A stretch of DNA of 13,387 nucleotides from Smittium culicis. Its lineage: Eukaryota; Kickxellomycota; Harpellomycetes; Harpellales; Legeriomycetaceae. The DNA is taken from positions 1-13,387 of the forward strand of contig LSSN01002160.1 of the NCBI GenBank assembly GCA_001970855.1, written 5' to 3'. Of this stretch, positions 1-10,680 are shown piece after piece. A program made the translations under genes and the position numbers. The notes below the pieces were generated by a model. The model ran no database searches and was not told the origin of the DNA. It was given only the letters and a program-made list of their open reading frames with translations. The number at the start of each line of letters is the position of its first letter. Position 1 is the stretch's first letter.

Positions 1-162
<162 letters not shown>

Positions 163-255
163 TTTCTTTTTTTTTTCTTTTATTAGGGTAATAAATATTT
201 AAAATTAATATATAAATACTCAAAAAAAAAGGGGGCATAGTATTGTAAATGGAGT

Positions 256-261
256 TTTATT
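256..261 (-). terminator. Candidate poly(A) signal AATAAA
   Basis: The plus strand reads tttatt, which is AATAAA on the minus strand. It lies about 130 nt after the TAA stop of the SH3 gene (392-390), within AT-rich sequence. This is a plausible 3' end signal, but the hexamer is common by chance at this base composition. Confidence 0.4.
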
Positions 262-389
262 TGATAATTATAGTCTGTTGGAGAATGTAATAAATAAAGT
301 TAGATTTAGCACAAAGATAAAAGATAAATTGTATTAATATAAAAAGAGAGAATTACTGCTGGAATTAAAGAATAAACTATATTGCTCTT

Positions 390-3300
390 TTATTCCTCAA
401 CCGTCAACTCATCGATGTAATTCTTGAGCTCGACGATTTTGCGCGCCAAGCTAATATTATCAGACTCGAGCTTGGAAACCCTGTCAGCGTATCTTTTTTC
501 GAGCTCTGCAAATTTGGCAGAAATTATAGAGTCCATATCTTGACTCTTCTGCGTGCTGATGTGATCAGCAATACTCTTCTCAGCCTTATCTAGTCGTGTT
601 GTTAGTGCAGCTATCGAACTGACTGCTTTTGATATATCGTCCTTATTTTGTGAAGTTATGCCACTCTGTTTTGCCAAATTGGATGATAAATCGTTAATGC
701 TACTGGATGTTGTTTTAAGAGATTCTTTCAACTTGCCTAATTCAGTCGCAGTTGAGTCAGACTTGGCCGAAATGGAGCTGAATTTTGCCGCTAAGTCTTG
801 GCTCAAGTCGCTGTGGTCTTTACTTAACTTTTCAAAGTCATTTTTTGAAACCGAATCGCCTGAATGGCTACCTGATTTGCTAAAATCGCTCTTCGTTGTC
901 AAGGCCTTAATTTTATCTTCCAAGCTGGTAATCTTATGGCTTACAAATTTATGGATTTCGTTGACATGAGATTGAATTGATTGTGGGGGTAGAGCCTTTG
1001 CATCTAACCCACCATCAATACCATCATTCAAGCTTACTGTGTTCTTACTAGATTTAATATCTTGGGTGCTGAAAGAGTCAGTATCATCATCGTTGTCACC
1101 CTTTGAACTAAGCCCAGAGTTCAACTTTTTCTGAAGCTGTGCGATTTTAGATGATGCATTTCCGCCAAACCTAGGACTACCTTGCTTACCAGAACCTAAT
1201 GCAAAAGCATCTGTAAATGGTGATGGCCTGGCGCCGGTTAAGCCTTTAGGCTTATTAGGAAGAATAGGTGGCGAATGAAGTGATTTAGTAGAGCCTGCTT
1301 CGCTAGGATTCGTACTGTCGCTTGGATTAGAATTATCAACTCCTGGGCTGGGCTCAGGAGTATTTTGTAGCGACTCTACCAAGCTGCGGGTTTGTGAGTC
1401 GTCAGCATTCTTGGCCATAGTTTCTGCAGTAGGCTTTTTGCGATTTATTCGTTTAATCAACTTCTTTGGTGGATTAAGACCAGGTGCCTTTTGGGGGTTA
1501 AAATCAACAAGGGATGTTAAATTTTCTACTGTGACATTTTCTACTGCTTTTGGCTTATCTTTTGCTGAAGACTCGGTAGAATCTGGGCAAATGTCATCAA
1601 AGTCAGGCACTGAGTCCTCTTTTTTCTCGACATTCTTTAGTTCTTTTATTTCAGGAATTTCCTTATCGGCTTTATTTGGAATAGCTGAAGGCAAATTATC
1701 AGTTTTCTCTGGAATATGAGTGTCACTTGATTTTGTCGCAGCAGAGACAGCAGCGGAAGCTACCGCAGCAGAAGCCACAGCAGCCGAAGCTATAGCAGCA
1801 GTAGAAATTGTACCATCAGCTTTTACAGATGCATCTGATGAAACATGACCCGCAGCCGAAGGGTCACTATCTGAAATGCCTACAGGCTTTATTTCGGCTG
1901 TAGCTCCGACATCTTTGTCAGATTTTTTGTCGAGTTTTGCGGTAGTTTCTGTATCGGCGCTATCTTTTGGATTTTCTTTGTGCGCAACTTCATTGATTGC
2001 GCTAGGGTCGACATGGGGCAAAGAATCTGGTTTTGGTGCATTCTGAGCACCTGCGCCAGTGTTGTCACTGATTTTGGATAAAGTTTCATGGTTAGTATCA
2101 GACTTAGAATCAGGCTTAGAATCAGGCTTAGAATCAGGCTTAGAATCAGGTTTAGAATCAGGCTTAGCGTCAGGAGCAGTATCTGGACTAGCAACAGGGA
2201 TAGGAGTTGTTGGATCATTTGCTTTTGTTTCATGAGCAGAATCCGAATTAGAAACGGGTATAGAGGTATTAAGATCTTTGGCCTTTGTATCAGCGTCAGA
2301 AGTAGCCTCTTTTTTTGACGAATCAGTCTTAGGCGCAATATCATGCGCAGGATTGGCAATTAAGTCAGCGGTTGCATCAGGAGCCTTTTCAAAAGATTCC
2401 TGTGCTTCGTCGAAGACACACTCGCTTTCGGGAGAACTTGGAGCATGGGCTTCAAGGTGAGACTGTGAATCTGTTGAGTTGGAAGAAGGCACTGTGCCTA
2501 AATCCTTATCCTGAGTTGAAGCGGGCGCAGGCTTAGGAGTAGAAGTGGGTGCAGAAGTAGTAGTAGGAGCAAAGGTAGATTCAGGTAGCTGAATAGGAGC
2601 GGTAGGATCAGGTTTAACGCTTTTATTTGAGCTTGCGGTAGGTGGTTTTGCGTTTATGTTGGCAACAGCATTTAATTCAGGTGTTTTTTCTAGAACTGGG
2701 GAAGTAGGGTTCTTGCTGGCGTTAAATCGACGAGCAAGTTTAGCAGCAAGCTCATCACTAACATTTGAACCCGCGGCAGGTGAACTGTGTTTCGAGTCAG
2801 GGTTTCTAGAGTTACGTGGGACTGTTTTTAGTGAACGTATCCCAATTGGCGGTGTTGAGGCAACGCTGGTGTCGGTAGGCACATCGGCACTAGCCTGATT
2901 CTTTGTTACATGGCGTTGAGTTTTACGCAACTCGGACAAAACGTTTTTATCCAGTAATAAGCTACCTACTCCAGAGCGTTGTGGTGCAATAGGTGGCGGG
3001 ATTGGTTGTGAATTTTTTGAACTACCAGTATCAGCCTGCTTTGTATCGTCAACTGGTGCAACTTCAGCAACGGGTTCTTCTCTGTTTAAGTCAGAACTAG
3101 AGTCCTCAAAGACTTCATCTTTGTTATCTATTAAAGAATGACTATCGCCATTAGCGACATCAGCGGAGCCCTTGATTTCTTCTTTGACAGGTGGATTATC
3201 TGGTAAGTCTTTTGGTGTAGAAGAAGAATCGTCATTATTTGGTAGTTCTTCACCAGATTCTATAATGGGTTTAACAATTTCACCAGGGAAATAGCCAATT

Positions 3301-5453
3301 CTTCCGTGATAGTTTCCTTTCCAGCGAGAATCGTTATTGGTACCTTGGTGAATAATGTCAACAGTATCTCCAGCAGCTAAATAAAGTTCTTCAGGTAAGT
3401 CAGATTCGTAGTCAGTTAAAACAATTGCAGATTTAGGAGGACCGCGTAGAATTTCTATCGAACAGCAAAAATTAAAATTAAAGATTAAAGCATTATAAGA
3501 AAATTAAAATTTAGAAAATAATATAATTTAATGTATAATAAGGAAAGAGTAATAGGTAAACTATAAGAACCTTTATGCTTTTCTTGTGGCACGGAAGCGC
3601 TTTCTTGTTCTGAAGGCTTATCATCTTTTTGTCCAGGTAATTCAGACTGCCTGGGCGACAAAACTGGGATAGCAGGTAAATCAGGCAAAGCTGGTAAAGC
3701 AGGGATTGGCGACATTGGGTTTGGAGGTATTTCTGGCAAGGGTGTGCTCTGATTGATGTAATATAAAATATGAACAGCGTGTAGATATTAGTAAATCGGA
3801 TAGGATATCAAGTACAAAGTTGGTTAATAAATAAAAATGAGCTACACAAAATTGTAGTTGAAATGTATATAAGGACATTCAAGAATCTTACATTCTGTGT
3901 GGCGTCAACTAGGGTATCATTTGCAGTTTTTGGGACCTTTGGTAGCTCAGCGCTAGGAATTTTTGGCAATGTAGAATTAGGAGTATCAGAATGGCCAGTA
4001 TCTACAGGCGTTTCGGGGATTGGTGGAGGCCTAGTAGAAGCAGGAGAAATTGGTACAGCAGGCGGTTGAGGAAGAGGTGATTCTTTCATTCGTTCAGGAA
4101 GAGGTGGTAAAGGGTGTGAACTGTCAGGACTTGTTTGTGGAGCTTGGGAAGGGGGGGGAGGTGGTCGTGGTAAGGAGCTTGAGGGTGCGGGTTTAGGCAG
4201 ATCTCTTGAAGGAGAAGAGCTTGGAACATCTATTAAAATATCAAAGTTAATACGAGATTTATGAAAGTTCTAATTGTGTGATAATTGTGCGGCGATTCAT
4301 ACCAGTTGTTACTGCGCTAGGAGCTTTTTTCGATTCGCTATGCGACTTGTCTTTTTTTAGGCTAAAAAGTCTACCTATTCGTGATGAACCTTTGCTTGAT
4401 TTTTTTTCTAGAATAGAAGCCTCTGAAAGCACAGGGATATATTTATTGTCGGATAAATCATGATGGTCTAAACAAAAATTTTTTTTAAAAAAAAGTTAAA
4501 AGTGTGATAGCTGCGAGAGGCAAATTAGGATAGGTCGATGTATAGTTACCTGAAGACATTCTTGAATTATGACTTTCAGAATTAGGAATAGCTATGGTAG
4601 AGGATCGGTGGGGCTTTGAGATTATTTGGACATACTACGAAATGAAAAATCAAAAATAAGTAAAGGAGTAAGGGAAATGAGATGAGCTATTTTGTTTTGG
4701 TGATAAGGAGGAAATGATGGGTATTAGATAAAAAATTAAAGGCTGTGTACATTTGAAGGAAATATCCCAATATTACTGCCTTGTCTACCAAGGTACCAAG
4801 AATCAAAAGTTTCTAAGATTTCAACAGTGGTTCCTTGTTTTAGCTGCAAGTCATCTTTTTCGGAAGAAATATAGTCGTACAAGACAGTTGCCTTTTTGAT
4901 GTCTATGGGGTAAAACAAGAAAAGACATTAGAGATTGATTATGTGGATATAGATAAATGAGCTTTTATTGATATAAAAGAGGTAAAATACAATTTTTTGG
5001 ACGACCAGGAGACATTGGAATATGTGTAGGCGTAGAAGGTTCTATAGTTTTTTCTACAAACTGGAAAATACAAATACAATAGAATATATAAAAGTAAATA
5101 AATAATGTATGTGAACAGAGATTATAAGAAAAAATAAATAAATAAATAAATAAATAGTAATTTAAATGTACATTTGAAGGGAACCAGCCAATTTTTTGGG
5201 ACCTATGATTAAATCCGATCCACCAAGTGTCAAATTCCGTTTCTTTGACCTCTACAATATCCCCGATTTGCAAGTCTATTTCGTCACTCTTGGAAGGAGA
5301 AAAATCTCCTTTAGCTTTGACGTAAAACAAAGTTTTTGTAGGAGCTAAAATATAAATTTATAGTCAATTAATTACGTTAAAAAAAATGGTTAGTAGTTAA
5401 AATCTAAAATATGAAGAAATTAAGGAGGAAATTAAATTTCGGCTACCAGACAT
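390..5453 (-). CDS. Three-SH3 adaptor with C-terminal coiled coil (Sla1/CIN85-like), nine exons
   Basis: Exons: 5453-5447, 5344-5172, 5060-4991, 4902-4751, 4634-4550, 4467-4303, 4229-3892, 3748-3571, 3454-390. All eight introns (102, 111, 88, 116, 82, 73, 143 and 116 bp) are GT...AG, and the joined frame is open for 1410 residues. The ATG sits in a mini-exon coding Met-Ser plus one base. Exon 2 has no ATG before its SH3 domain, so an upstream exon is required, and AAT precedes the ATG. Order: SH3-1 (about 8-62), SH3-2 (85-136), Pro-rich linker (about 218-389), SH3-3 (397-450), low-complexity tail with Asp/Ser/Lys and Ala/Ser repeats, basic patch near 1051-1061, coiled coil (about 1219-1410). 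There is no signal peptide or membrane segment. Known: SH3 adaptors of this plan bind proline motifs and join endocytic coats to actin. Inferred: a cytoplasmic cortical scaffold. The SH3 spacing resembles fungal Sla1, but I see no SHD1 domain. The coiled-coil end resembles CIN85/CD2AP. Gene model is firm; family is tentative. Confidence 0.9.
393..968 (-). other. C-terminal coiled-coil segment
   Basis: Residues about 1219-1410. Leu, Ile, Val and Ala recur at heptad-like spacing between charged and polar residues from HKFVSHKITSLEDKIKAL onward. They are regular in the last 44 residues (EKRYADRVSKLES, then ARKIVELKNYIDEL). Family knowledge: CIN85 and CD2AP oligomerise through a C-terminal coiled coil, so dimer or trimer formation is the natural inference. 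No leucine zipper DNA-binding basic region precedes it. Confidence 0.8.
1737..1803 (-). repeat. Ala/Ser/Val-rich repeat block in the tail
   Basis: On the coding strand this reads as a short repeat around the unit ASAAV (AIASAAV, ASAAV, ASAAV, SAAT). The units differ at synonymous positions, so the block is older than the PDSK repeat. It is alanine-rich and uncharged within an otherwise acidic and polar tail. It could form a short helix or linker, but no known domain is recognised. Confidence 0.85.
2103..2174 (-). repeat. In-frame 12-bp tandem repeat encoding Pro-Asp-Ser/Ala-Lys
   Basis: Six units of 12 bp on the plus strand: four identical (cttagaatcagg), one with a single C-to-T change (tttagaatcagg) and one diverged (cttagcgtcagg). 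On the coding strand they read PDSK five times and PDAK once. The near identity of the DNA units points to recent slippage or unequal exchange. Copy number should vary between isolates. The repeat lies in the disordered tail, so length change need not disrupt a fold. Confidence 0.95.
2166..2288 (-). repeat. Imperfect 20-residue protein duplication
   Basis: Two adjacent copies in the tail: one at 2288-2229 beginning TKAKDLNTSIPV and one at 2228-2166 beginning TKANDPTTPIPV. They share about half their positions, including TKA, D, T and IPV. A weaker third relative (KDLGTVPSSNSTDS) lies nearer the N-terminus of the tail. This indicates growth of the tail by in-frame duplication. Confidence 0.7.
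3273..3434 (-). other. SH3-3 domain coding segment
   Basis: Residues about 397-450, at the start of the large last exon. The fold signature is clear: an ALYDY-like strand IVLTDY (400-405), acidic RT loop (DLPEELYL), AAGDTVDII, W434 in SRWKG, then GRIGYFPGEIV. The groove differs from the other two domains: Thr403 replaces the first ALYDY tyrosine, and Ile449 sits where the Tyr/Phe after FPxx normally is. It is coded without an internal intron, unlike SH3-1 and SH3-2. Confidence 0.88.
3571..4229 (-). other. Proline-rich linker between SH3-2 and SH3-3
   Basis: Exons 7 and 8 encode a linker dominated by Pro with Ser, Leu and Ala. It includes a run of five prolines (LPRPPPPPS), PPLPER, which fits the class II SH3 ligand pattern PxxPx[R/K], RPPPIPETP, and repeated Pro-Ala/Leu/Ile triplets near PALPALPDLPAIP. 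Such stretches in SH3 scaffolds can bind other SH3 proteins, profilin or the protein's own SH3 domains. The specific partners cannot be read from sequence. The linker is interrupted by intron 7 (3891-3749), the longest intron of the gene. Confidence 0.85.
4629..4900 (-). other. SH3-2 domain coding segment (spans intron 4)
   Basis: Residues about 85-136. This is the most canonical of the three: ATVLYDY at 88-94, an acidic RT loop (SEKDDLQL), W119 in DSWYLG, and FPSN at 131-134 followed by Y135-V136 after removal of intron 4 (4750-4635). All the usual peptide-groove aromatics (Y92, Y94, W119, Y135) and P132 are present, so this domain should be competent to bind PxxP ligands. That is an inference from the family. 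Confidence 0.92.
5055..5330 (-). other. SH3-1 domain coding segment (spans intron 2)
   Basis: Residues about 8-62. The ALYDY-like strand reads VKAKGDF, so the first aromatic is Gly15 and the second is Phe17. Acidic RT-loop residues follow (SDEIDL), then the groove tryptophan pair at 43-44 (DTWWIG), and the 3-10 helix signature F57-P58-S59-N60 completed by F61-V62 from the next exon. Splicing out 5171-5061 is what restores the canonical FPSNFV ending. Without splicing the frame runs into AT-rich junk. Confidence 0.9.
5132..5155. repeat. (AAAT)6 microsatellite inside intron 2
   Basis: Six tandem AAAT units on the plus strand lie between the donor (5171) and acceptor (5061) of intron 2. They have no coding effect. 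They help mark the segment as intronic. Confidence 0.9.
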
Positions 5454-5950
5454 ATTCTAGAAGAGTCTTAGTGTATTGCGGTGTGTGTTAAACTGTGTTA
5501 GAATATGTAAAAATAACAAGTGAATTAATCGAGATTGGTTTTAAGGGTGAATGATGGTTTAGCAATTTAAAAACGTGGATTGAAATTATATCACTTGCTT
5601 TAGGACAAGAAACCGAGATATATTTTTTGGAATCTCGATGCGATAAAAATATTTAAATGGTAAAAGTATGACTATTTTATTAAACGTTTATCACATATAA
5701 TAATGTGGAAGTTAGACGAAAGTAGATAAACTATTGAGAAAATACAAAGAAAAAAAACAATTGATGGCTATTGAAGAATATTAAAGTATAATAAAGGAGT
5801 TGAGCGTAGGCACTTGGCGTGGGTAAAATAAAGAAAAACATGCGAGTATTTAAAAATAAAATTGTGTTTTGTTGTAAAATTGGCCAACCTTTAAAGAGCG
5901 GTGTTTTATATATTGTTTTATCCTACCTTTTTGTCCCTCGCGGCCAATAA
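5454..5950 (-). promoter_or_regulatory. 5' UTR and presumed promoter of the SH3 gene
   Basis: The 50 nt before the ATG are CA-rich on the minus strand, as expected of a leader. An inverted CCAAT (ATTGG on plus) at 5534-5538 lies about 80 bp upstream of the ATG. Two further CCAAT-type boxes lie at 5879-5883 (minus orientation) and 5944-5948 (plus orientation). The motif CGAGAT occurs at 5530-5535 and 5614-5619, with its complement ATCTCG at 5632-5637. The outer pair extends to a 9-bp inverted repeat (ATCGAGATT at 5528-5536, AATCTCGAT at 5631-5639). TATA-like AT runs are present but unremarkable in this background. The transcription start cannot be fixed from sequence. Confidence 0.45.
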
Positions 5951-8900
5951 TAAATAATTAATTAAATAAATAAAAATAGGAGCAAATTATTTGGCTTATC
6001 TCTTTTCAGGCATTTGCCTATATGTTGGCTATTACCTCATTTACTTTACTTTATTTATTTGTACGGGATTTAGCTTTCATATAATTCCTTTTCTTTAAAA
6101 TATGGCTATCTTTTAGCTAATTTTTCGATATTTCTGGGCAGAATATAGTTACGGAATTAAAATCATTATAGAATATTAACCTTAGCTCCTTTCCATCAAT
6201 GCCATTGGAAATGGTATATTTACCCCTGCCCTGCTGATACTAATTCAGATAGACACTTTCAGCCTCCCTTCAAACACTGCCATTTAATTTTTACTGATAC
6301 ATTTATTTGTCTTTTTTATTGGTTTCTTGGGTTACTTTGGGAATTCCAATTTAATATTAACAAAACTGAGTTTATTTAAATTTTACACCCAGTAAAAAAC
6401 GAATCTCTAAATATCCGCTAAACTAAAAGTTATCGATGTTATTTTCAAAAAAAAAAAAAACTAAATTAATTTTCATGGAAAGTTTACTCTTTGAAAGCTT
6501 TAAAGAATAAATGCCCCCTTGGTTATGGCAGTGAAAAATTTCAAGGTATAATTAAATTATATCGACATATTAAAATACGTGTTAAAACCATCGACTAAAT
6601 AGGTTTGCTATAATTTCAAACAAAAAAATCCCTACGAAAAACAAAGTCTTAATATCGTTAAACACTCTTCAGGCGTGTTTGAATTTTTTTTTAACACCAA
6701 AACCATCCAACAAAATTCAATTAAAATAAACAAAAATCGACTTTATGACTTTTATTTGTCATACATTATTATTAGTCAAAGGCCCAGCCACCATAAATAT
6801 AGTTTGCGAATTAGATTACTTGCATTTTATCATTTTACCTGCAAAAATGACTAATAATAGGCTAAATTTTTATTTTTTTTGAACCCAACTGATAATTTTT
6901 ATTTAAAGTTAAAATATCAACTGCATAGCTTAGCTCGTAAATTTTATATATATTTCTTGAGCCACAAACTCCATCAATTAATAATTTAGATCACAATGCT
7001 TCTATTTCAATTCAAAAATAACGGAACTTTTTAAAGTTTGTTTTTATTTCGTCGAATTATAATCTATTTCGGAATGATTTTTGAAATTATCATTTTTTGA
7101 TAATTCTTCAAACAACCTCTAAATATAGTTAAGTATTTAAATTTCAGCTTGAGAAAATAAATAAATTTTTACTGCAAGTATTTTGTAATTTCGGGTCTGG
7201 TGTATTTATTCTCAAAATAAAAAAATGCGCGTATATCTGTATTAAGGGTTCACTATATGCCTATGAACCTACTGCTATTAAAAAAAAAGACTTTCACCTA
7301 AGTTCTCAAAAAAAAAAATTTTAAATTTGTATATCATAAACAAGTAGTAAGGTGATATTCGTTTAATATTATAGATTCTTATAGAATTCTTAATCAACAG
7401 ATTTGAGCTTTATAAATTATCTTTCGTTTAGAATCTACATAATAATAAATACATACAAGCATATAATTAGGAGACTCTTAGAAGTAACAAAAAAATTATA
7501 TTTAAAGCTTTGATTACTAATTTGAGTTAGAAATTCTTATTAATAAAAAAACTGATTTATTTTATTGTATTTCCTGATATAATTTAAAACCATAGGCTAT
7601 GTACAAGCAGAAAAAAATAAATAGAGAAAACCATGCTCCTCAAAAAAATGAATCTTATGATATTTCTTCATTCTTTTATCCTCTTTGGTTTTGAAAAAAA
7701 ATAAAAATAAGGCTTAAACAGTGATGGAGCCTCTTTTTTTAGTTCATTTGGTTTCTGATGCTATTTTTCATTTCAAACATAAGCCGTGTTTGAGTAATAC
7801 GTAATTAAAAAATGTTATAAATTCAATTTTATTTTTTATTTTACAATTTATAAGTATTTAAAATATTTTTATGTTGATTTTATTGTCTGTTAAAGATGAA
7901 ATTATTTAAATTAAAGCAAATTTGATAATATTAATACAAAAAATTATATAGTTTAACCTAATAAAAATTAAATTACAATAAAAAGTTTATAACTATATGA
8001 TTTAAGCTTTTTTATCGCTGCTTATTATTAGCTATACGAAAATTTTTTTTCCAAGTTGTTTTATTATACTCTCGTGCGCAATATATCTTTAAATTATTGC
8101 ATATAACAGAAATTTTATTATTTTCTACTATTTTCGATTGTTTTTTCTAATCACAAATAGTTAAAGGCTATACTCTTATTTTAATATTAATTTTTTAAGC
8201 TTTTTTTCTATTCAATTATGTTTACCTTTATTAGATTTTGTATATATTATTTGACTTTTATCGACTCGGTAATTTCTAATACTTTTTTTAGTATATTTTC
8301 ATAATTAATACTAACCCTCCAGGTTTTTGTTTAATTAATTATTAATTCTAAGTAACTTTAAAAAAAAAAATATTTCTTTATTTTTTAATTTGAATGAAAA
8401 TATGTTTTTTTGATCTTCTTTTGATATACAAGTATAAATATGTAACGTCAGAAACATCATATTTGCTATTTTATAGAATTGATAAATATCTTATTTAAAA
8501 TATATCAATAAATGTGATGCGTATTATATATTATGAATATTTTATTTAAATCTTTTAATAAATAGCTTATATTATTTTAAATACCCTTAATTTTTTTTTC
8601 ATGTTATTTTAAACAATATTTTTGACACTAATTTTGAAAATATTTTATTTATATATTTTGAATAATTTATATTTTGATTATTAGCACAATAATTTTTTTT
8701 TCTCAGAAATTTGGAATTTAATGTATATAAAAAATATTATTAAATCAATTTTAAAATAGTTCAAAACTCTCTTCCGCCATTATATTAGCTTATTATTCTA
8801 AATATACAGCTTCAAAAAATTTATTAAGATCTATAAAATTTATATTACAAGCCATATTTTGATCTTGTACTAATTAATAAAGTAAACTTTATCTATTCAT

Positions 8901-10600
8901 TGAAACATATTTTTGTATATTTTCAATATTATTTATATGAAAACAAATATTGAATATTTGATACAGCACATGAATAGAACAGTATTAACTAATACAGTAA
9001 ATAAATGTTAAGGAATTAAAAAACCTCTTCAATTATAATAAATTTAATGATAAAACCCTTATAAACATATCATCTTTTATTATGTGTAATTATCTTTCAA
9101 ATAACATTGGTTACATTTTTATACCCTAAAAAACATTAGAAAAAAAATTGGAAAATAAAATAATATAAAGATGGGATTAAATAATTATCTCATAAAAACA
9201 TTTAAATTTAGAGTTTAGTTAATAAAATATATATATAGTGTAAAAATCCGTGTTAGTTTTGATTCATGATTAATAAATAACTCAAAAAATATATTATATT
9301 AAATAATTAAAGCTTTAAAACATTTTTAACATTTAAAGCGAATTAAAAAAACGGCTAAAACTGTATTATTCATTATTTAATTATAATAAAATGGATCACC
9401 TATTAAATATTAACTCGGTTCTTATCATATTATATTTTAATTGAATAATATTAATAATAGGATATTTATTAAATTTTTTTTTCACAACACTAGCTAATAA
9501 CAAAAAAATTTTATAGTTATCATTGAATGAATATAACTCTATGTAGAAAAAAAAAAGCATTTAATGAATATTTTGGCACTAATTTAGTAGAAAAATAAAA
9601 GCTTATCATATATAAATTTCAATAACTATATTTAATATCATTAAATTTTTTTTTGGATATATATTAATAGTTTTTATTAAAAGGAAATCAAAAATAAACA
9701 TTTTTTTAGCACTAAAAATATAAGCTATTTTCAGAAATAAACCAGCTATAGTATGAAATAACTAAAAAAAAATGAAATATTAAAACTTATTTGTTACCGT
9801 AGAATAAGTTATGAAATATAACATAAATATATGTGATCTAAATATCAGCTAAAAATATATGAAATTTCGAGATATATAACTAAGGCATCTAATCTCCTAT
9901 CAATGAAAATAAATATATCTATAATATTCTATTAAGATATATAAAATTTTTGAATAAAACTCTCTAGATTTGATAAAAAAATATAAATTTTAAATAAAAG
10001 ATTATAAGTTGAAATATTTTAACTGCTAACAATGAATATATGTTTTATGTTTAAAATAAAATTTTTGATAAGCCTCCAAAAATTATCATCGATAAGACAG
10101 AAATTATTGATTTTATTTTATTCTTAAAAAAAATTATTATGTCACAGAATTTATTTTATAATCAAAAAAAAATCAATATGTATAAATATAGGCTAATTCC
10201 ATTCATAAAATTTAAAATCATTATTTTATTCTGGTAAATAAGGCACCCTTGATCCAATTCTTATAAGTTAAGGAGAATCTAGAGGCCCAGAAGGTAATTG
10301 GTTGAAAATTTATATATTTAACAGTTTTTTTTAATATTATATAAATTATCAATAAATTCACCGTTTAAAAAAATTCCATTCTTTATTCTTATCCTCATTA
10401 TTGCGAAATGAATCATATTCCTCAAAATGAAGAAATATTAATTCATGATCCTGCCCAGATATAGGCACAAAAATCTAATTTTTTTATTTAAATTTCGAAT
10501 CACTAGCACATAAAGTTTCTTCTAACTTTCCTCTAAATCTAACCCCTGCTTAAATTGATATTTTTGATCTTTAAACCAGTCGTGTTTTATATATAATTGG
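5951..10600. other. Gene-free, very AT-rich stretch
   Basis: I find no credible gene here. All frames are broken by frequent TAA/TAG/TGA, homopolymer A and T runs abound, and no tRNA, rRNA or snRNA pattern was recognised. Composition is not uniform: about 5950-7300 and 10240-10600 keep more G and C, while 8200-10200 is almost purely A/T. One plus-strand reading at about 6190-6390 stays open for some 65-70 codons (with WKWYIYPCPADTN) but matches no family I know and has no start or splice context. Old decayed repeats are the likeliest content. Confidence 0.6.
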
Positions 10601-10680
10601 CATTTTTCTCCTAGAGATTTAAATTCATACCCTCAACTTATTGATTTCATATCAATAATCAAAATCCATTTCTTTAGATC

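Noticed and set aside
1889..2359. 156-codon minus-strand frame and the plus-strand frames at 658-969, 1411-1719, 2088-2318 and 2656-2898
   Set aside because: All lie inside the verified coding exon of the SH3 gene in other frames. Their Leu/Ile- or Arg-rich repetitive translations are shadows of its low-complexity codons.
3681..3878. 65-codon minus-strand frame
   Set aside because: It spans intron 7 and part of exon 8 in the wrong frame. No domain is present, and it conflicts with the clean splice join.
4278..4463. 61-codon plus-strand ORF
   Set aside because: It is antisense to exon 6 of the SH3 gene, whose splice sites and phase are consistent with the neighbouring exons.
10090..10112. 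Reverse transcriptase YxDD-like motif (minus strand LIDDN)
   Set aside because: No tyrosine precedes it and no flanking reverse transcriptase motifs are seen in any frame, so it is best taken as chance.
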